Notes: generated by a model from the letters alone, not told the origin. A stretch of DNA of 40,360 nt from Acidimicrobiia bacterium (GCA_013002865.1 JABDLU010000053.1:1-40360), one strand, 5' to 3'. Positions 1 to 7,835 are shown, numbered from the stretch's first letter. A program made the numbers and translations.

Positions 1-1616
1 AGCGCCCGGTTGATGCGCACCTCCATCGCCGGGTCGACCGCCGAGGTTGCCTCGTCCAACACGAGCAGGTCGGGGTCGGCGATCGCAGCCCGGGCCAGCG
101 TGACCAGCTGGCGCTCCCCGACCGAGAGCGCCCCGCCCCGCTCCCCGACCTGCGTGCCCAGGCCGGTCGGGAGCTCACGCAGCCAGTCGGTCAACCCGAG
201 TTGCTCACAGGCTGCCGCGATCTCGGACGGGGTGGCCTCGGGTTTACCCATGCGGATGTTGTCGGCGATCGTCCCCCGGAACAGAACTCCCTCCTGGGGC
301 ACCATCACGACGCGGTCGCGCAGCGACTCGAACCGAACCGTGCGCACGTCGACGCCGCCAACCCGGATACAGCCTTCGGTGGCATCCATCAGCCGGGTCA
401 GCAATTTGGCGAAGGTGGTCTTGCCCGACCCGGTCTCGCCCACCACCGCAACCCGCTCCCGGGCGGCAATCTCCACGGTTACCTCTTTGAGGGCGGCAGT
501 GCCACTGGCCTGGGCGGCCACCTCACCGGGCCGCGGATAGCGGAAGGTCACTCCTTCGAAGGAGACACCGACCGCCCGACGGGGCAGGTCGACGCCGGCC
601 GGGCCCGGGTCGGCCACATCGGGGGCGATGTCGAGAATGTCCAGCACGCGCCGCCAGCCGGCGACCGCGGTCTGGGCCTGATTGACCGCCTCACCGAGAA
701 TCTGAATCGGCTGAATAAACAGCTGGACGAGGAACAGAAACGCCACCACCGTTCCGACGGTCACCGATCCATCGGCAACGAGGATGGCGCCCACCACCAG
801 CACGGCCGCCACGACCAGCGCCGAGAACAGCTCGGCGACCCCGGAGAACGTCGCCGACAGCCGGCCCGCCTTCACAGCCGTGACCCGGTGATCTTCGATG
901 GTGTCGCGCAACCGCACCCGGGTGCGGGTTTCGATTCCGTAAGCCCGGATCACCGGGGCGCCCACCACCGTTTCGGCCAGCAGGGCGAGCATGCGCCCCA
1001 CCCGCTCCCGCACCGCCAGATAGGCGACCTCGAGGCGGCGCTGGAACCAGCGGATCATCACCACGACCAGCGGAACGAGCGCCACCACCACCAGCGCCAG
1101 CGGCACCGACAGCACGAACATGACGGCGATGGCCAGCAACGCCTGTCCCCCGTTGATGATCAGCATGAGCCCGGCCCACTGCATGAACTGGCTGATCTGG
1201 TCGACGTCGGAAGTGACCCGGGAGACGAGCACCCCGCGCTGCTCGGAGGCCTGGTGCAGCATCGACAGGTCGTGGATATGTCGAAAGGCCCGAACCCGCA
1301 GCCCGGACAGGGCCGTCTCCGCGACCCGGGCGAGACGCAGGTGCATCCAGCCGGTGGCTCCGGCGGTCACGAACACGGCGACCAGTGCCACGGTTGCCAT
1401 CTGGAACACGAAGCCCATGTCGACCGCGCCGCTTTCGAACCCGCCGTCGATCACCTGCTGGATGGCAACCGGGACGATCACCCGGCCGGCCGTGGCAACG
1501 AGAGCAATCGCCAGGGTGCCGGGAAGCCCGCGCCGCAGCTCAGGTGACAGGCTGAGCCCGCGCCGAACGGTGGCGAAGGCTCCCGGGCGGGTCACGGAGT
1601 CGGCGTGAACGGTCAC
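1..1616 (-). CDS. ABC exporter half-transporter, catalytic partner (3' end cut by window)
   Basis: This is a membrane exporter subunit: a six-helix transmembrane domain (about residues 30-330) fused to an ATPase domain. Visible motifs are Walker A GETGSGKT (about residue 391), a Q-loop in VPQEG, Walker B LLVLDEATSAVD with the catalytic Glu, and a degenerate signature LSVGE in place of LSGGQ. The GTG start at 1616 overlaps the TGA of the upstream ABC gene in the four bases GTGA, so the two are probably translationally coupled. The reading frame is open to base 1, so the D-loop end, H-loop and C-terminus lie outside. The pairing of intact Walker B with a degenerate signature is typical of one half of a heterodimeric exporter (family knowledge). 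The substrate cannot be told; multidrug or lipid export is only a family guess. Confidence 0.9.
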   Translation of the reverse strand, partial: MTVHADSVTRPGAFATVRRGLSLSPELRRGLPGTLAIALVATAGRVIVPVAIQQVIDGGFESGAVDMGFVFQMATVALVAVFVTAGATGWMHLRLARVAETALSGLRVRAFRHIHDLSMLHQASEQRGVLVSRVTSDVDQISQFMQWAGLMLIINGGQALLAIAVMFVLSVPLALVVVALVPLVVVMIRWFQRRLEVAYLAVRERVGRMLALLAETVVGAPVIRAYGIETRTRVRLRDTIEDHRVTAVKAGRLSATFSGVAELFSALVVAAVLVVGAILVADGSVTVGTVVAFLFLVQLFIQPIQILGEAVNQAQTAVAGWRRVLDILDIAPDVADPGPAGVDLPRRAVGVSFEGVTFRYPRPGEVAAQASGTAALKEVTVEIAARERVAVVGETGSGKTTFAKLLTRLMDATEGCIRVGGVDVRTVRFESLRDRVVMVPQEGVLFRGTIADNIRMGKPEATPSEIAAACEQLGLTDWLRELPTGLGTQVGERGGALSVGERQLVTLARAAIADPDLLVLDEATSAVDPAMEVRINRA

Positions 1617-3460
1617 GATTCCGGCCCCTGTTCGTAGGCGTCGATCAGCGCCCGGTACGGCTCGTGCTTTGCATAGAGCTGTTCATGATTGCCCCGGGCG
1701 ATCGCCCGGCCGTCTTCGATGTAGATGACCTCGTCGGCCAGCAGAATGGACGACCGCCGGTACGCCACGATGACCACCGTGGTATCCAGCTCCCGCAGCC
1801 CGGCCAGGATCTCGCCCTCGACGGCCGGGTCGACCGCGGAGGTGGCGTCGTCCAGCACGAGGAGCCGGGGTCGGCGAATCAGTGCCCTCGCCAGGGCAAT
1901 GCGCTGGCGCTGCCCACCCGACAACGACGCTCCCCGCTCTCCGACCAGCGTGGCGTAGCCGTCCTCGAGCTCGGAAATGAACCCATCAGCCTGCGCAATC
2001 CGGGCGGCCTCGTCCACTTCGCGTTGGGTGAATTCCTCGCCGAGGGTGATGTTGTTGAAGACCGTGTCGTCGAACAGAAACGTCTCCTGAAACACGATGC
2101 TGACCGAGCTGGCCAGCGTGTCGCGGTCGAGGTCGACCAGACCGCGGCCGTCTAAGCAGATTTCACCCCGGTCCGGGTCGTAGAGGCGGACGAGCAGATG
2201 GGCAAAGGTCGACTTGCCGGACCCGGTCGCCCCCACCAGGGCAACCGTGGCCCCCGGCGGGACGGACAGGGTGATCGATTCAATGCCACGCCGCTGTTCT
2301 CCGTTCGGGGCCTCCGGTGCCGCCGTCGACGACGACGACGACAGGTCGGCATATTCGGTTTCCGGGTACAGGTAACCGACCGCGTCGGCGGCTGCCGAGG
2401 CGCTGCCGTCGACGGCAACGGCATGGGCCCCGTAGGACACCCGTTCCCGCTCGCCGAGCACGGACTCCACCCGGTCCATGCCGACGACGCTGCGTGGCAG
2501 CTCACCCAGCAGCCACCCGAACACTCGCATTGGCAGGGCGACGAGCCGGAACAGGTAGGCGAAGGTGACGAGGGTGCCGGGCGTGAGCACACCCTGGTCG
2601 ACCCGCCAGGCCCCAACCACCAAGACGGCGAGGATGCCGATGTTGGGCAGGGCCTCGATGATCGGGTCGAAGGCAGCCCGGAGCCGGCCCACCTCCACCA
2701 TGCGATCGCGCAGCGCATTGGATTGCGCACCAAAGCGGCCTACCTCGGCGTCCTCCCGGCCGAGCGTCTTGACGACGAGCGCGGCATCGAACGACTCATG
2801 GGCAATCTCAGCCACTTCCGCCCGGAGCCGCTGGGCGTGCGCCGCCACAGCCCGCATGCGGCGTTGGTAGAAGAAGTTGATGATCATGATGGCGGGGCCG
2901 GTCAGAAATCCGATCAGCGCCAGGAACGGATCGGTGAGAATGAGCAGGATCGCCGTGACGATCAGCATGAGCACCACCCCGAATGCCATCGGGAGGGGCG
3001 CCGCTACGAAGGACGCCGACTCGACGTCCTCGTTGACGTTGGCCAGCAGCTGACCGGTGGGATGGCGCCGGTGCCATTCGATGGGAAGGTCGAGGTAGCG
3101 GTCGGTCACCTCGATCCGGTCCCGGAACTGCAACCGGTGCTGGGCGTAGTAGGCGCCGGTGCGCCGCAGGGTGATGCCGACTCCGCGGAGGGCGGCCACG
3201 CCCACCACGGCCGCGGCTGCGGCCGCCAACGAGGTCGCCGCCACCGACCCCTCTTCGGCGGCTGGGAGCAGCACAGAGTCGGTGATCCAGCCGACCACAA
3301 ACGACGAAATGATCGTCATGGCGGCGTAGAGCGTCGTCCCGAGTCCGCCGACGGCGAACTCGCGTGGAGCCCGCCGGAGCTGGCGGGCGATGAGGTCCCG
3401 GCCGCGCCCGAACAGCGCTATGTCGTCGGGGTGGGTGGAAGCACTGGTATCGGTGGACAT
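1613..3460 (-). CDS. ABC exporter half-transporter with degenerate ATP site
   Basis: This 615-residue protein has a transmembrane domain (about residues 35-330) followed by an ATPase domain. Walker A is GATGSGKS (about 405-413), the signature is canonical LSGGQ (about 511), and Walker B reads LLVLDDATSAVD, with Asp where the catalytic Glu normally sits. The H-loop reads VAYRRSS, so the switch His is Tyr (codon at 1761-1763). The damaged Walker B/H-loop here complements the damaged signature of the downstream gene, as expected for a heterodimer with one catalytic and one non-hydrolytic site. I chose ATG 3460 rather than TTG 3466 because a -10-like TACCCT (3470-3475, minus strand) lies 9 nt upstream, suggesting a leaderless mRNA. 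It is divergent from the gene at 3516, and the substrate is unknown. Confidence 0.92.
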   Translation of the reverse strand: MSTDTSASTHPDDIALFGRGRDLIARQLRRAPREFAVGGLGTTLYAAMTIISSFVVGWITDSVLLPAAEEGSVAATSLAAAAAAVVGVAALRGVGITLRRTGAYYAQHRLQFRDRIEVTDRYLDLPIEWHRRHPTGQLLANVNEDVESASFVAAPLPMAFGVVLMLIVTAILLILTDPFLALIGFLTGPAIMIINFFYQRRMRAVAAHAQRLRAEVAEIAHESFDAALVVKTLGREDAEVGRFGAQSNALRDRMVEVGRLRAAFDPIIEALPNIGILAVLVVGAWRVDQGVLTPGTLVTFAYLFRLVALPMRVFGWLLGELPRSVVGMDRVESVLGERERVSYGAHAVAVDGSASAAADAVGYLYPETEYADLSSSSSTAAPEAPNGEQRRGIESITLSVPPGATVALVGATGSGKSTFAHLLVRLYDPDRGEICLDGRGLVDLDRDTLASSVSIVFQETFLFDDTVFNNITLGEEFTQREVDEAARIAQADGFISELEDGYATLVGERGASLSGGQRQRIALARALIRRPRLLVLDDATSAVDPAVEGEILAGLRELDTTVVIVAYRRSSILLADEVIYIEDGRAIARGNHEQLYAKHEPYRALIDAYEQGPES

Positions 3461-3469
3461 CGACAACCC

Positions 3470-3475
3470 AGGGTA
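3470..3475 (-). promoter_or_regulatory. Leaderless-type -10 box for ABC operon
   Basis: TACCCT on the minus strand lies 9 nt before ATG 3460. No good -35 is visible, so this is an inference from the spacing pattern seen at many genes here. Confidence 0.4.
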
Positions 3476-3503
3476 CGGCCCATCGCACCGAACGCCGTGC
3501 TCC

Positions 3504-3509
3504 TAGCAT
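3504..3509 (+). promoter_or_regulatory. Leaderless-type -10 box for Nfu_N/HEAT gene
   Basis: TAGCAT ends 6 nt before ATG 3516 and there is no ribosome binding site, so the transcript probably begins at the start codon. Confidence 0.5.
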
Positions 3510-3515
3510 CTTCCC

Positions 3516-4595
3516 ATGCGCACACCGCCCGCCGACCTGGACGAGGCCCGCCGTCGTATCGCCGCGGCAGAGCTGGTGGGCGTCGCCAGCAACCATCTCA
3601 CCGAGGACCTCTACAGCGCCCTCGAGTTCTCGGATCTCGTAGCCATCAAGAACCTGCTCAAGCGGTTCTTCTCCGCCCAACCCTGGTCGGAGGAGGATGC
3701 CGCCAGGCTCGACACGCTGCTGACGAGGAACGTGGCGGAGCCGGCCGGCTGGTTCGAGCACGATCTGGGCGATGACCTGCGCCTCATGCACGGATTCGAC
3801 GGCGGCGCCTATCACTTGTGGGCGACCGGCGGATCGGACGGCGAGTCTTCCATCTTCGACCGGGTCTTTTCGGGTCCCGTGCAGCCGGAAGCCACCCCCA
3901 ACCCGCGCCACGTACGCTTCGTCATCGGCGGCTCACCCGCCCCCGGCGTGTGGTTCCGCCCCGGCGACGAGATCGACGATCCCCGGGTGACGGAGCTGCT
4001 GGCCGACCCCGACGTAACCGACGTGCTCGTGGCGGGTGACTTCGTCGCCATCGGCCTACGCCGGGCGTCGATGTGGAAGGACCGCCTGGACGACCTGGTC
4101 GTGGTGGTGGAACGCCTCTTCTGGTCGGCCGACCGCGCCGCCTCAGCCCATGAGGGACCGACCCGGGACGAGCTGGTCGCCGGACAAACCAGCGGAGCCC
4201 TTCACCTCCTCAATCCGGACGACCCGGCGAGCCGCCGCCAGTTGGAGACAGCCCTGGCCGGTGACGATCCCCGGCAGAGGCGCATGGCGGTGGCAACGCT
4301 GGCGCAATCGGCCGATGAGACATATGCGGTCAACACGCTGGTGACCGCCTACCGCGACGTCTCCCGGATCGTGCGCCGTACGGCCATCGATGCAGCCGTC
4401 GACCTCGAATCGGAGGATGTTCGCCTGCTCCTGGAGGCCGCCCTCGACGATGAGGACGACTGGATCCGCTGGAAGGCGGTCAAGGGCCTGTCCGAGATCG
4501 GATTGTCTACCAGCACGGGTGCCGTCTCCGCCCTCGCCGACGATCCCGACTTTCAAGTGCGCTTCGAAGTCGCTGCGGCGCTCCGCAAAGCCTGA
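3516..4595 (+). CDS. Nfu_N-domain and HEAT-repeat protein (CvfC-like)
   Basis: This 359-residue soluble protein has three parts. Residues 1-120 are a helical region I cannot assign. Residues about 126-200 match the N-terminal domain of Nfu/NifU scaffolds: ATPNPRHVRFVIGG, then a LLADPDVTDVLVAGDF segment and a conserved Trp (W187). Residues about 237-359 are HEAT-like helical repeats, with DDDPRQRRMAVATLA-type and DDEDDWIRWKAVKGLSEIG units. The CxxC cluster-binding domain of true Nfu proteins is absent. Nfu_N plus HEAT is the layout of the Firmicutes 'conserved virulence factor C' family, whose biochemical role is not settled. The start is supported by the -10 box 6 nt upstream. A protein-interaction or scaffold role is inferred, not shown. 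Confidence 0.75.
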   Translation: MRTPPADLDEARRRIAAAELVGVASNHLTEDLYSALEFSDLVAIKNLLKRFFSAQPWSEEDAARLDTLLTRNVAEPAGWFEHDLGDDLRLMHGFDGGAYHLWATGGSDGESSIFDRVFSGPVQPEATPNPRHVRFVIGGSPAPGVWFRPGDEIDDPRVTELLADPDVTDVLVAGDFVAIGLRRASMWKDRLDDLVVVVERLFWSADRAASAHEGPTRDELVAGQTSGALHLLNPDDPASRRQLETALAGDDPRQRRMAVATLAQSADETYAVNTLVTAYRDVSRIVRRTAIDAAVDLESEDVRLLLEAALDDEDDWIRWKAVKGLSEIGLSTSTGAVSALADDPDFQVRFEVAAALRKA

Positions 4596-4611
4596 GCGGA
4601 TTCTGGCTTCG

Positions 4612-4640
4612 TGTCCTCAAGTGGCCGACCCGTTCGTAAG
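4612..4640 (+). promoter_or_regulatory. Possible ECF-type promoter for DGPF/sigma pair
   Basis: TGTCCT (4612-4617) and CGTAAG (4635-4640) are 17 nt apart, 46 nt before ATG 4687. ECF42 sigma factors are known to transcribe their neighbouring DGPF genes, so a promoter of this form is expected here. The match is only approximate. Confidence 0.3.
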
Positions 4641-4686
4641 TAGGGTGAGCCGCAGGATCAGCCTGCGACCAACCGAGGAGAAACCC

Positions 4687-5082
4687 ATGAGCCACTACCT
4701 GCTGGCAACCTATCGCGTCGAGGAGGAGGCCCCCGGTGCATCCCCGACTCCCGAAATGATGCAGGAATTCATGCAGAGGATCATGAAGGTTGAGGAGGAA
4801 ATGGATGCCACCGACACATTCGTCTTTGGTGGCGCCCTGTTCGCCCCCGACGCAGCCACGGTTGTTGGTGTCGGCGACGGTGAGATGGTCATGACAGACG
4901 GTCCGTTCGCCGAGTCCAAGGAACACATCGCCGGCTTCTACATCATCGACGCCGAGGATCTCGACGAGGCGCTGGCATGGGCTGACAAAGTCGCTCATGC
5001 CACCAACCACCCCATCGAAGTACGGCCGTTTCGGGCAAGCGGCCGGGTCCGCGATCACATGCAGGACCAGCCAACCGACTGA
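4687..5082 (+). CDS. DGPF/YCII-domain protein paired with ECF sigma factor
   Basis: This 131-residue YCII-related protein carries the name-giving DGPF motif at residues 71-74 (MVMTDGPFAESKE), in a small alpha-beta fold (HYLLATYRVEEE ... GFYIIDAEDLDEALAWADK). Proteins of this family are routinely encoded beside ECF42-type sigma factors and are their usual regulatory targets, but their enzymatic activity is not known. I start the gene at ATG 4687 because GAGGAG lies 6 nt upstream (about 4675-4680); the open frame further 5' runs antiphase through the HEAT gene. The sigma gene begins 2 nt after the stop, so the two form one operon. Confidence 0.88.
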   Translation: MSHYLLATYRVEEEAPGASPTPEMMQEFMQRIMKVEEEMDATDTFVFGGALFAPDAATVVGVGDGEMVMTDGPFAESKEHIAGFYIIDAEDLDEALAWADKVAHATNHPIEVRPFRASGRVRDHMQDQPTD

Positions 5083-5084
5083 CG

Positions 5085-6296
5085 ATGAGCCCCGGCCCTA
5101 CTGATCCAACCATCGAGCGGGTCTTTCGCGAGGTAAACGGCCAGGCCGTGGCCACACTGGTTCGCCTATTCGGCGACGTGGCACTGGCGGAGGATGCCGT
5201 ACAGGACGCCTTCGCCATAGCGAGCAGCCGGTGGCCGACCGAGGGCGTCCCGCCGAATCCGGCCGGATGGATCGTCACGACCGCCCGGAACCGGGCCACC
5301 GACCAGCTGCGTCGAGCGAAGCGGGGCCGACAGCTCGAGCGGGAGGTCACCGGGACAGAACCAGAGCCCGGGGAGGAGGAACCGATGCCACAAGACCAGC
5401 TCCGTTTGATCTTCACGTGCTGTCATCCATCGCTGCGAATCGAACACCGGGTCGCGCTGACCCTCCGCCTGCTCGGAGGACTGAGCGTCGAGGAGATCGC
5501 CCGGTCCTTTCTGGTATCGGAGGCTGCGATGGCCAAGCGGCTCGTTCGCGCCCGGTACAAGATCAAGGCCGCAAAGATCCCCTACCGGGTGCCCTCGGAC
5601 AACGAGCTCCCGGCCCGACTGGGCGCAGTGCTCGCCGTCTTGTACCTCATCTACAACACGGGTGCCGCCCAACCGGAGCGAGAGTCCCTGCGGGCGGACG
5701 CGTTGCGCCTCACTCGATCACTCGTCTCGCTCATGCCGGACGAACCGGAGGCGGCCGGCTTGCTGGCGCTGATGGTCCTGAACGAGTCTCGCATGCCGGC
5801 GCGCTGGAAAAACGGAGACATCGTCCTGCTACGGCATCAGGATCGATTGAGATGGCGTCGTCGCCTGATCGACGAGGGACACCGGATTGTGCGCGACAGC
5901 CTGGAACGCAACCGGCCCGGCCCCTTTCAGCTCCAGGCAGCAATTCAGGCCGTGCACTGCGACGCCCCATCGTTCGGTGCCACGGACTGGCCGCAAATCG
6001 TCCGCCTGTACGACCAGTTATATGCCGTTCAGCGTTCCCCAGTGGTCGCCCTCAACCGCGCCATCGCCATCGGCGAGGTGCAGGGGGCTGCGGCTGCCCT
6101 CCGACTCCTCGACGACCTGCGGGGACCGCTCGACGGGTATTACCTGATGCACGCCACCCGGGCAACACTCCTGCACTCCCTCGGTGACGTGGCGGAAGCA
6201 AGAGGGGCTTTCGAGCGGGCTGCAGAGTTGGCGACAACCGAACCGGAACGTCGCTACCTGCGGGAGGAGATCGATCGGCTCGACAGCCCGGTGTGA
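5085..6296 (+). CDS. ECF42-type RNA polymerase sigma factor with C-terminal TPR-like extension
   Basis: This 403-residue sigma factor is about twice the length of a minimal ECF. Region 2 spans about residues 8-75 (VFREVNGQAVATLVRLFGD, then ALAEDAVQDAFAIA) and region 4 about 110-165 (LRLLGGLSVEEIARSFLVSE). The remaining 230 residues are helical, with TPR-like segments (YLMHATRATLLHSLGDVAEA). Long C-terminal extension, no anti-sigma gene nearby, and a DGPF gene directly upstream together identify the ECF42 group, in which the extension itself is needed for activity (family knowledge). The inducing signal is unknown. It ends 4 bp from the convergent gene at 6301. Confidence 0.9.
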   Translation: MSPGPTDPTIERVFREVNGQAVATLVRLFGDVALAEDAVQDAFAIASSRWPTEGVPPNPAGWIVTTARNRATDQLRRAKRGRQLEREVTGTEPEPGEEEPMPQDQLRLIFTCCHPSLRIEHRVALTLRLLGGLSVEEIARSFLVSEAAMAKRLVRARYKIKAAKIPYRVPSDNELPARLGAVLAVLYLIYNTGAAQPERESLRADALRLTRSLVSLMPDEPEAAGLLALMVLNESRMPARWKNGDIVLLRHQDRLRWRRRLIDEGHRIVRDSLERNRPGPFQLQAAIQAVHCDAPSFGATDWPQIVRLYDQLYAVQRSPVVALNRAIAIGEVQGAAAALRLLDDLRGPLDGYYLMHATRATLLHSLGDVAEARGAFERAAELATTEPERRYLREEIDRLDSPV

Positions 6297-6300
6297 GCGC

Positions 6301-6702
6301 CTAGGCGGGCTCCAGCGTCTTGGTGGGGCGCGACACGATGTACCAGCAGATGCCGGTGGCGAGCGCCACCAGCCCGATGCCGACGTAGAGGTTGCGAACA
6401 GCCAGGCCAATCGTGAGCGCGAAACTGATCGTGACCGCCACCACGCCGGTGATCTTCATCCGGCGGGTGAACCCCCGGCCGGCGCGGTAATCCCGGATCA
6501 TCGGCCCGAACATCTTGTGGTTGATGATCCAGGTGTGAAGCCGCTCGTTGCCCATGGCGAAGAAGAAGGCGGCCAGCAGGATGAAGTCGAAGGTCGGGAT
6601 CCCGAGGACACCGACCCCGATGAACCCGAGGCCGAGGCAAACCAATCCGAGCAGCGTGTAGATGACGCGGAGCACGCGACTACGAGAGAGCTTGTCAGAC
6701 AT
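6301..6702 (-). CDS. DUF454 (YbaN-type) inner-membrane protein
   Basis: This 133-residue membrane protein has four predicted helices, roughly residues 10-30, 35-50, 82-100 and 105-125. The family pattern is visible: a Gly-rich first helix, GIPTFDFILLAAFFFA, then an amphipathic loop NERLHTWIINHKMFGPMIRDYRAGRG. DUF454/YbaN proteins have no established function. A TATCCT -10 box (6711-6716, minus strand) lies 8 nt before the ATG, suggesting leaderless transcription separate from the HypA-like gene 36 bp upstream. Confidence 0.82.
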   Translation of the reverse strand: MSDKLSRSRVLRVIYTLLGLVCLGLGFIGVGVLGIPTFDFILLAAFFFAMGNERLHTWIINHKMFGPMIRDYRAGRGFTRRMKITGVVAVTISFALTIGLAVRNLYVGIGLVALATGICWYIVSRPTKTLEPA

Positions 6703-6710
6703 CGGCGATG

Positions 6711-6716
6711 AGGATA
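6711..6716 (-). promoter_or_regulatory. Leaderless-type -10 box for DUF454 gene
   Basis: TATCCT on the minus strand ends 8 nt before ATG 6702. Confidence 0.45.
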
Positions 6717-6738
6717 CCGCCGCTCGTGAGTCAAGGTG

Positions 6739-6993
6739 TCAGGCGGCCGGGTCTACTTCCATCACCCGGACCGCCAGCGCGTCGGGCGACTGCGGGTCGG
6801 CCACCAGATGAAAAACAAGTTCAGCGCCGGCCAGCGGGGAGCCGGCGGCCGCCTGGCCGAATTGGCGCTGCAGGGCGCCCGGCGAAACGTTCGCCAGGAT
6901 GCCGACCAGGATGTGAACGCGGGACACCACGCCCCCGTGCCGCTTGGTTTCGGCCTGGGCGAGTAGACGTTGCACGAGGCTTGACACGGCCAT
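6739..6993 (-). CDS. Orphan HypA-like domain lacking both metal sites
   Basis: This 84-residue protein aligns by eye with the first two thirds of the nickel chaperone HypA: helix LVQRLLAQAETKRHG, strand SRVHILVGILANVSPGAL, then AAAGSPLAGAELVFH. Real HypA starts MHE, with His2 binding nickel, and carries a CxxC...CxxC zinc loop; here the start is MAVSS and there is no Cys in the protein. A TAA codon lies two codons upstream of the ATG, so no longer N-terminus is hidden in frame. No hydrogenase or urease genes are near. I infer a HypA-fold paralogue with another role, or a decayed relic. The start lies only 16 bp from the divergent phosphatase gene. Confidence 0.6.
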   Translation of the reverse strand: MAVSSLVQRLLAQAETKRHGGVVSRVHILVGILANVSPGALQRQFGQAAAGSPLAGAELVFHLVADPQSPDALAVRVMEVDPAA

Positions 6994-6996
6994 GGG

Positions 6997-7002
6997 TTAG
7001 TT
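6997..7002 (+). promoter_or_regulatory. Leaderless-type -10 box for phosphatase gene
   Basis: TTAGTT ends 7 nt before ATG 7010. It must sit within the first bases of the divergent HypA-like gene's upstream region, so the two promoters probably overlap. Confidence 0.4.
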
Positions 7003-7009
7003 TCGACGA

Positions 7010-7447
7010 ATGGCAGAAAACCTGAATCCGGAGCGGTGGCTATTCGTGTGCACGGGCAACATCTGCCGCTCGCCGATGGCCGAGGAGGTGGCCCGTCGGC
7101 TCGGGCCTGGGACCATGGTGTTCTCGAGCGCGGGAACGCACGCAATTCCCGGCAATCCGGCGACCGCGGCCGGCGTCCAGGTCGCAGCCGAGCTCGGGTT
7201 CGATCTGTCCAGCCATCGCGCCACGCAGCTGACCGGGACCGTGGTGGCGGGCGCCGACCTCATCCTCGCCATGGAGGAACATCATGCCGCGGCGGCACGC
7301 CGCTTCGCCCCCCACGCAACCGTCGAATTACTCGACCCGGCCGGGGCGGGTATCGACGACCCGTACGGCGGCACGGCTGCCGACTACCGGTCAAGCTACG
7401 AGGCGATCGTGGACGCGGTACGGGCCCGGCTGGCACTGGGTGAGTGA
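7010..7447 (+). CDS. Low-molecular-weight protein-tyrosine phosphatase
   Basis: This 145-residue cytoplasmic phosphatase has the P-loop CTGNICRS at residues 14-21 (nucleophile Cys14, Arg20) and the general-acid motif DPYGG near residue 117, both in the correct order and spacing for the family. It would hydrolyse phosphotyrosine or phosphoarginine on protein substrates through a phospho-cysteine intermediate. Length is normal for the class. The low-complexity neighbours (HypA-like, DUF222 fragment) give no substrate clue. The transcript looks leaderless. Confidence 0.93.
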   Translation: MAENLNPERWLFVCTGNICRSPMAEEVARRLGPGTMVFSSAGTHAIPGNPATAAGVQVAAELGFDLSSHRATQLTGTVVAGADLILAMEEHHAAAARRFAPHATVELLDPAGAGIDDPYGGTAADYRSSYEAIVDAVRARLALGE

Positions 7448-7467
7448 GCCGCGTCGCCCGACCACGG

Positions 7468-7473
7468 TATAGT
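7468..7473 (+). promoter_or_regulatory. Leaderless-type -10 box for DUF222-like gene
   Basis: TATAGT, a close match to TATAAT, ends 8 nt before ATG 7482 and no ribosome binding site is present. Confidence 0.5.
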
Positions 7474-7481
7474 GCGAACAC

Positions 7482-7784
7482 ATGTTCGATGCCTCGCCGT
7501 ACCCCGACCTCCGCATCCTCGACCAGGTAGCCCCCGGACCGGCACTAGCCGCTGCACTCGCCGGCATCGATGCTGAGGCCGTCACCCCGGAAGGCCGGGG
7601 CGCCGTGATGCGAGCCCACCAGCGAATGGCCGCTCATTATTCGAGCCGCATGTATGCGGACATGGTCGCCATCTCACTGGCGGTACACCAGCGGGAAGAG
7701 GACCCCGCTCGCGCCGAACATGCCTCGGCATCCGAAATCCAACAGGCGCTGCACCTGACCCGCCACAAACCCGATCACCCCTAG
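7482..7784 (+). CDS. Short DUF222-like N-terminal fragment
   Basis: This 100-residue protein resembles the N-terminal part of DUF222/HNH-endonuclease proteins of actinobacteria: PGPALAAALAGIDAEAVTPE, then VMRAHQRMAAHYSSRMYADM. Full members run to 400 residues or more and end in an HNH nuclease; here the frame stops about 50 bp before fadD and no nuclease follows. It retains a convincing -10 box 8 nt upstream, so it may be expressed as a stand-alone helical protein rather than being dead. Identification is by remembered pattern, not a search, so it is tentative. Confidence 0.5.
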   Translation: MFDASPYPDLRILDQVAPGPALAAALAGIDAEAVTPEGRGAVMRAHQRMAAHYSSRMYADMVAISLAVHQREEDPARAEHASASEIQQALHLTRHKPDHP

Positions 7785-7806
7785 AAATCGGCGCGCGAAA
7801 ACCCCC

Positions 7807-7826
7807 TATGCTGAGGCGCGAGGAGG
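7807..7826 (+). promoter_or_regulatory. Promoter -10 and ribosome binding site of acyl-CoA synthetase gene
   Basis: TATGCT (7807-7812) is followed by AGGAGG (7821-7826), 9 nt before ATG 7836. Unlike its neighbours this gene has a short leader with a perfect Shine-Dalgarno. Confidence 0.5.
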
Positions 7827-7835
7827 CTCATTTAC

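Noticed and set aside
201-1547. 448-codon plus-strand frame
   Set aside because: Antisense to the ABC gene; composition (His, Arg, Gly, Gln rich) is typical of a shadow frame in GC-rich DNA and no domain is visible.
2198-3775. 525-codon plus-strand frame
   Set aside because: Antisense to the second ABC exporter gene and runs out of frame into the HEAT gene.
6981-6986. TTGACA as a -35 box for the phosphatase gene
   Set aside because: Only 10 bp from the -10 candidate, too close for a standard promoter.
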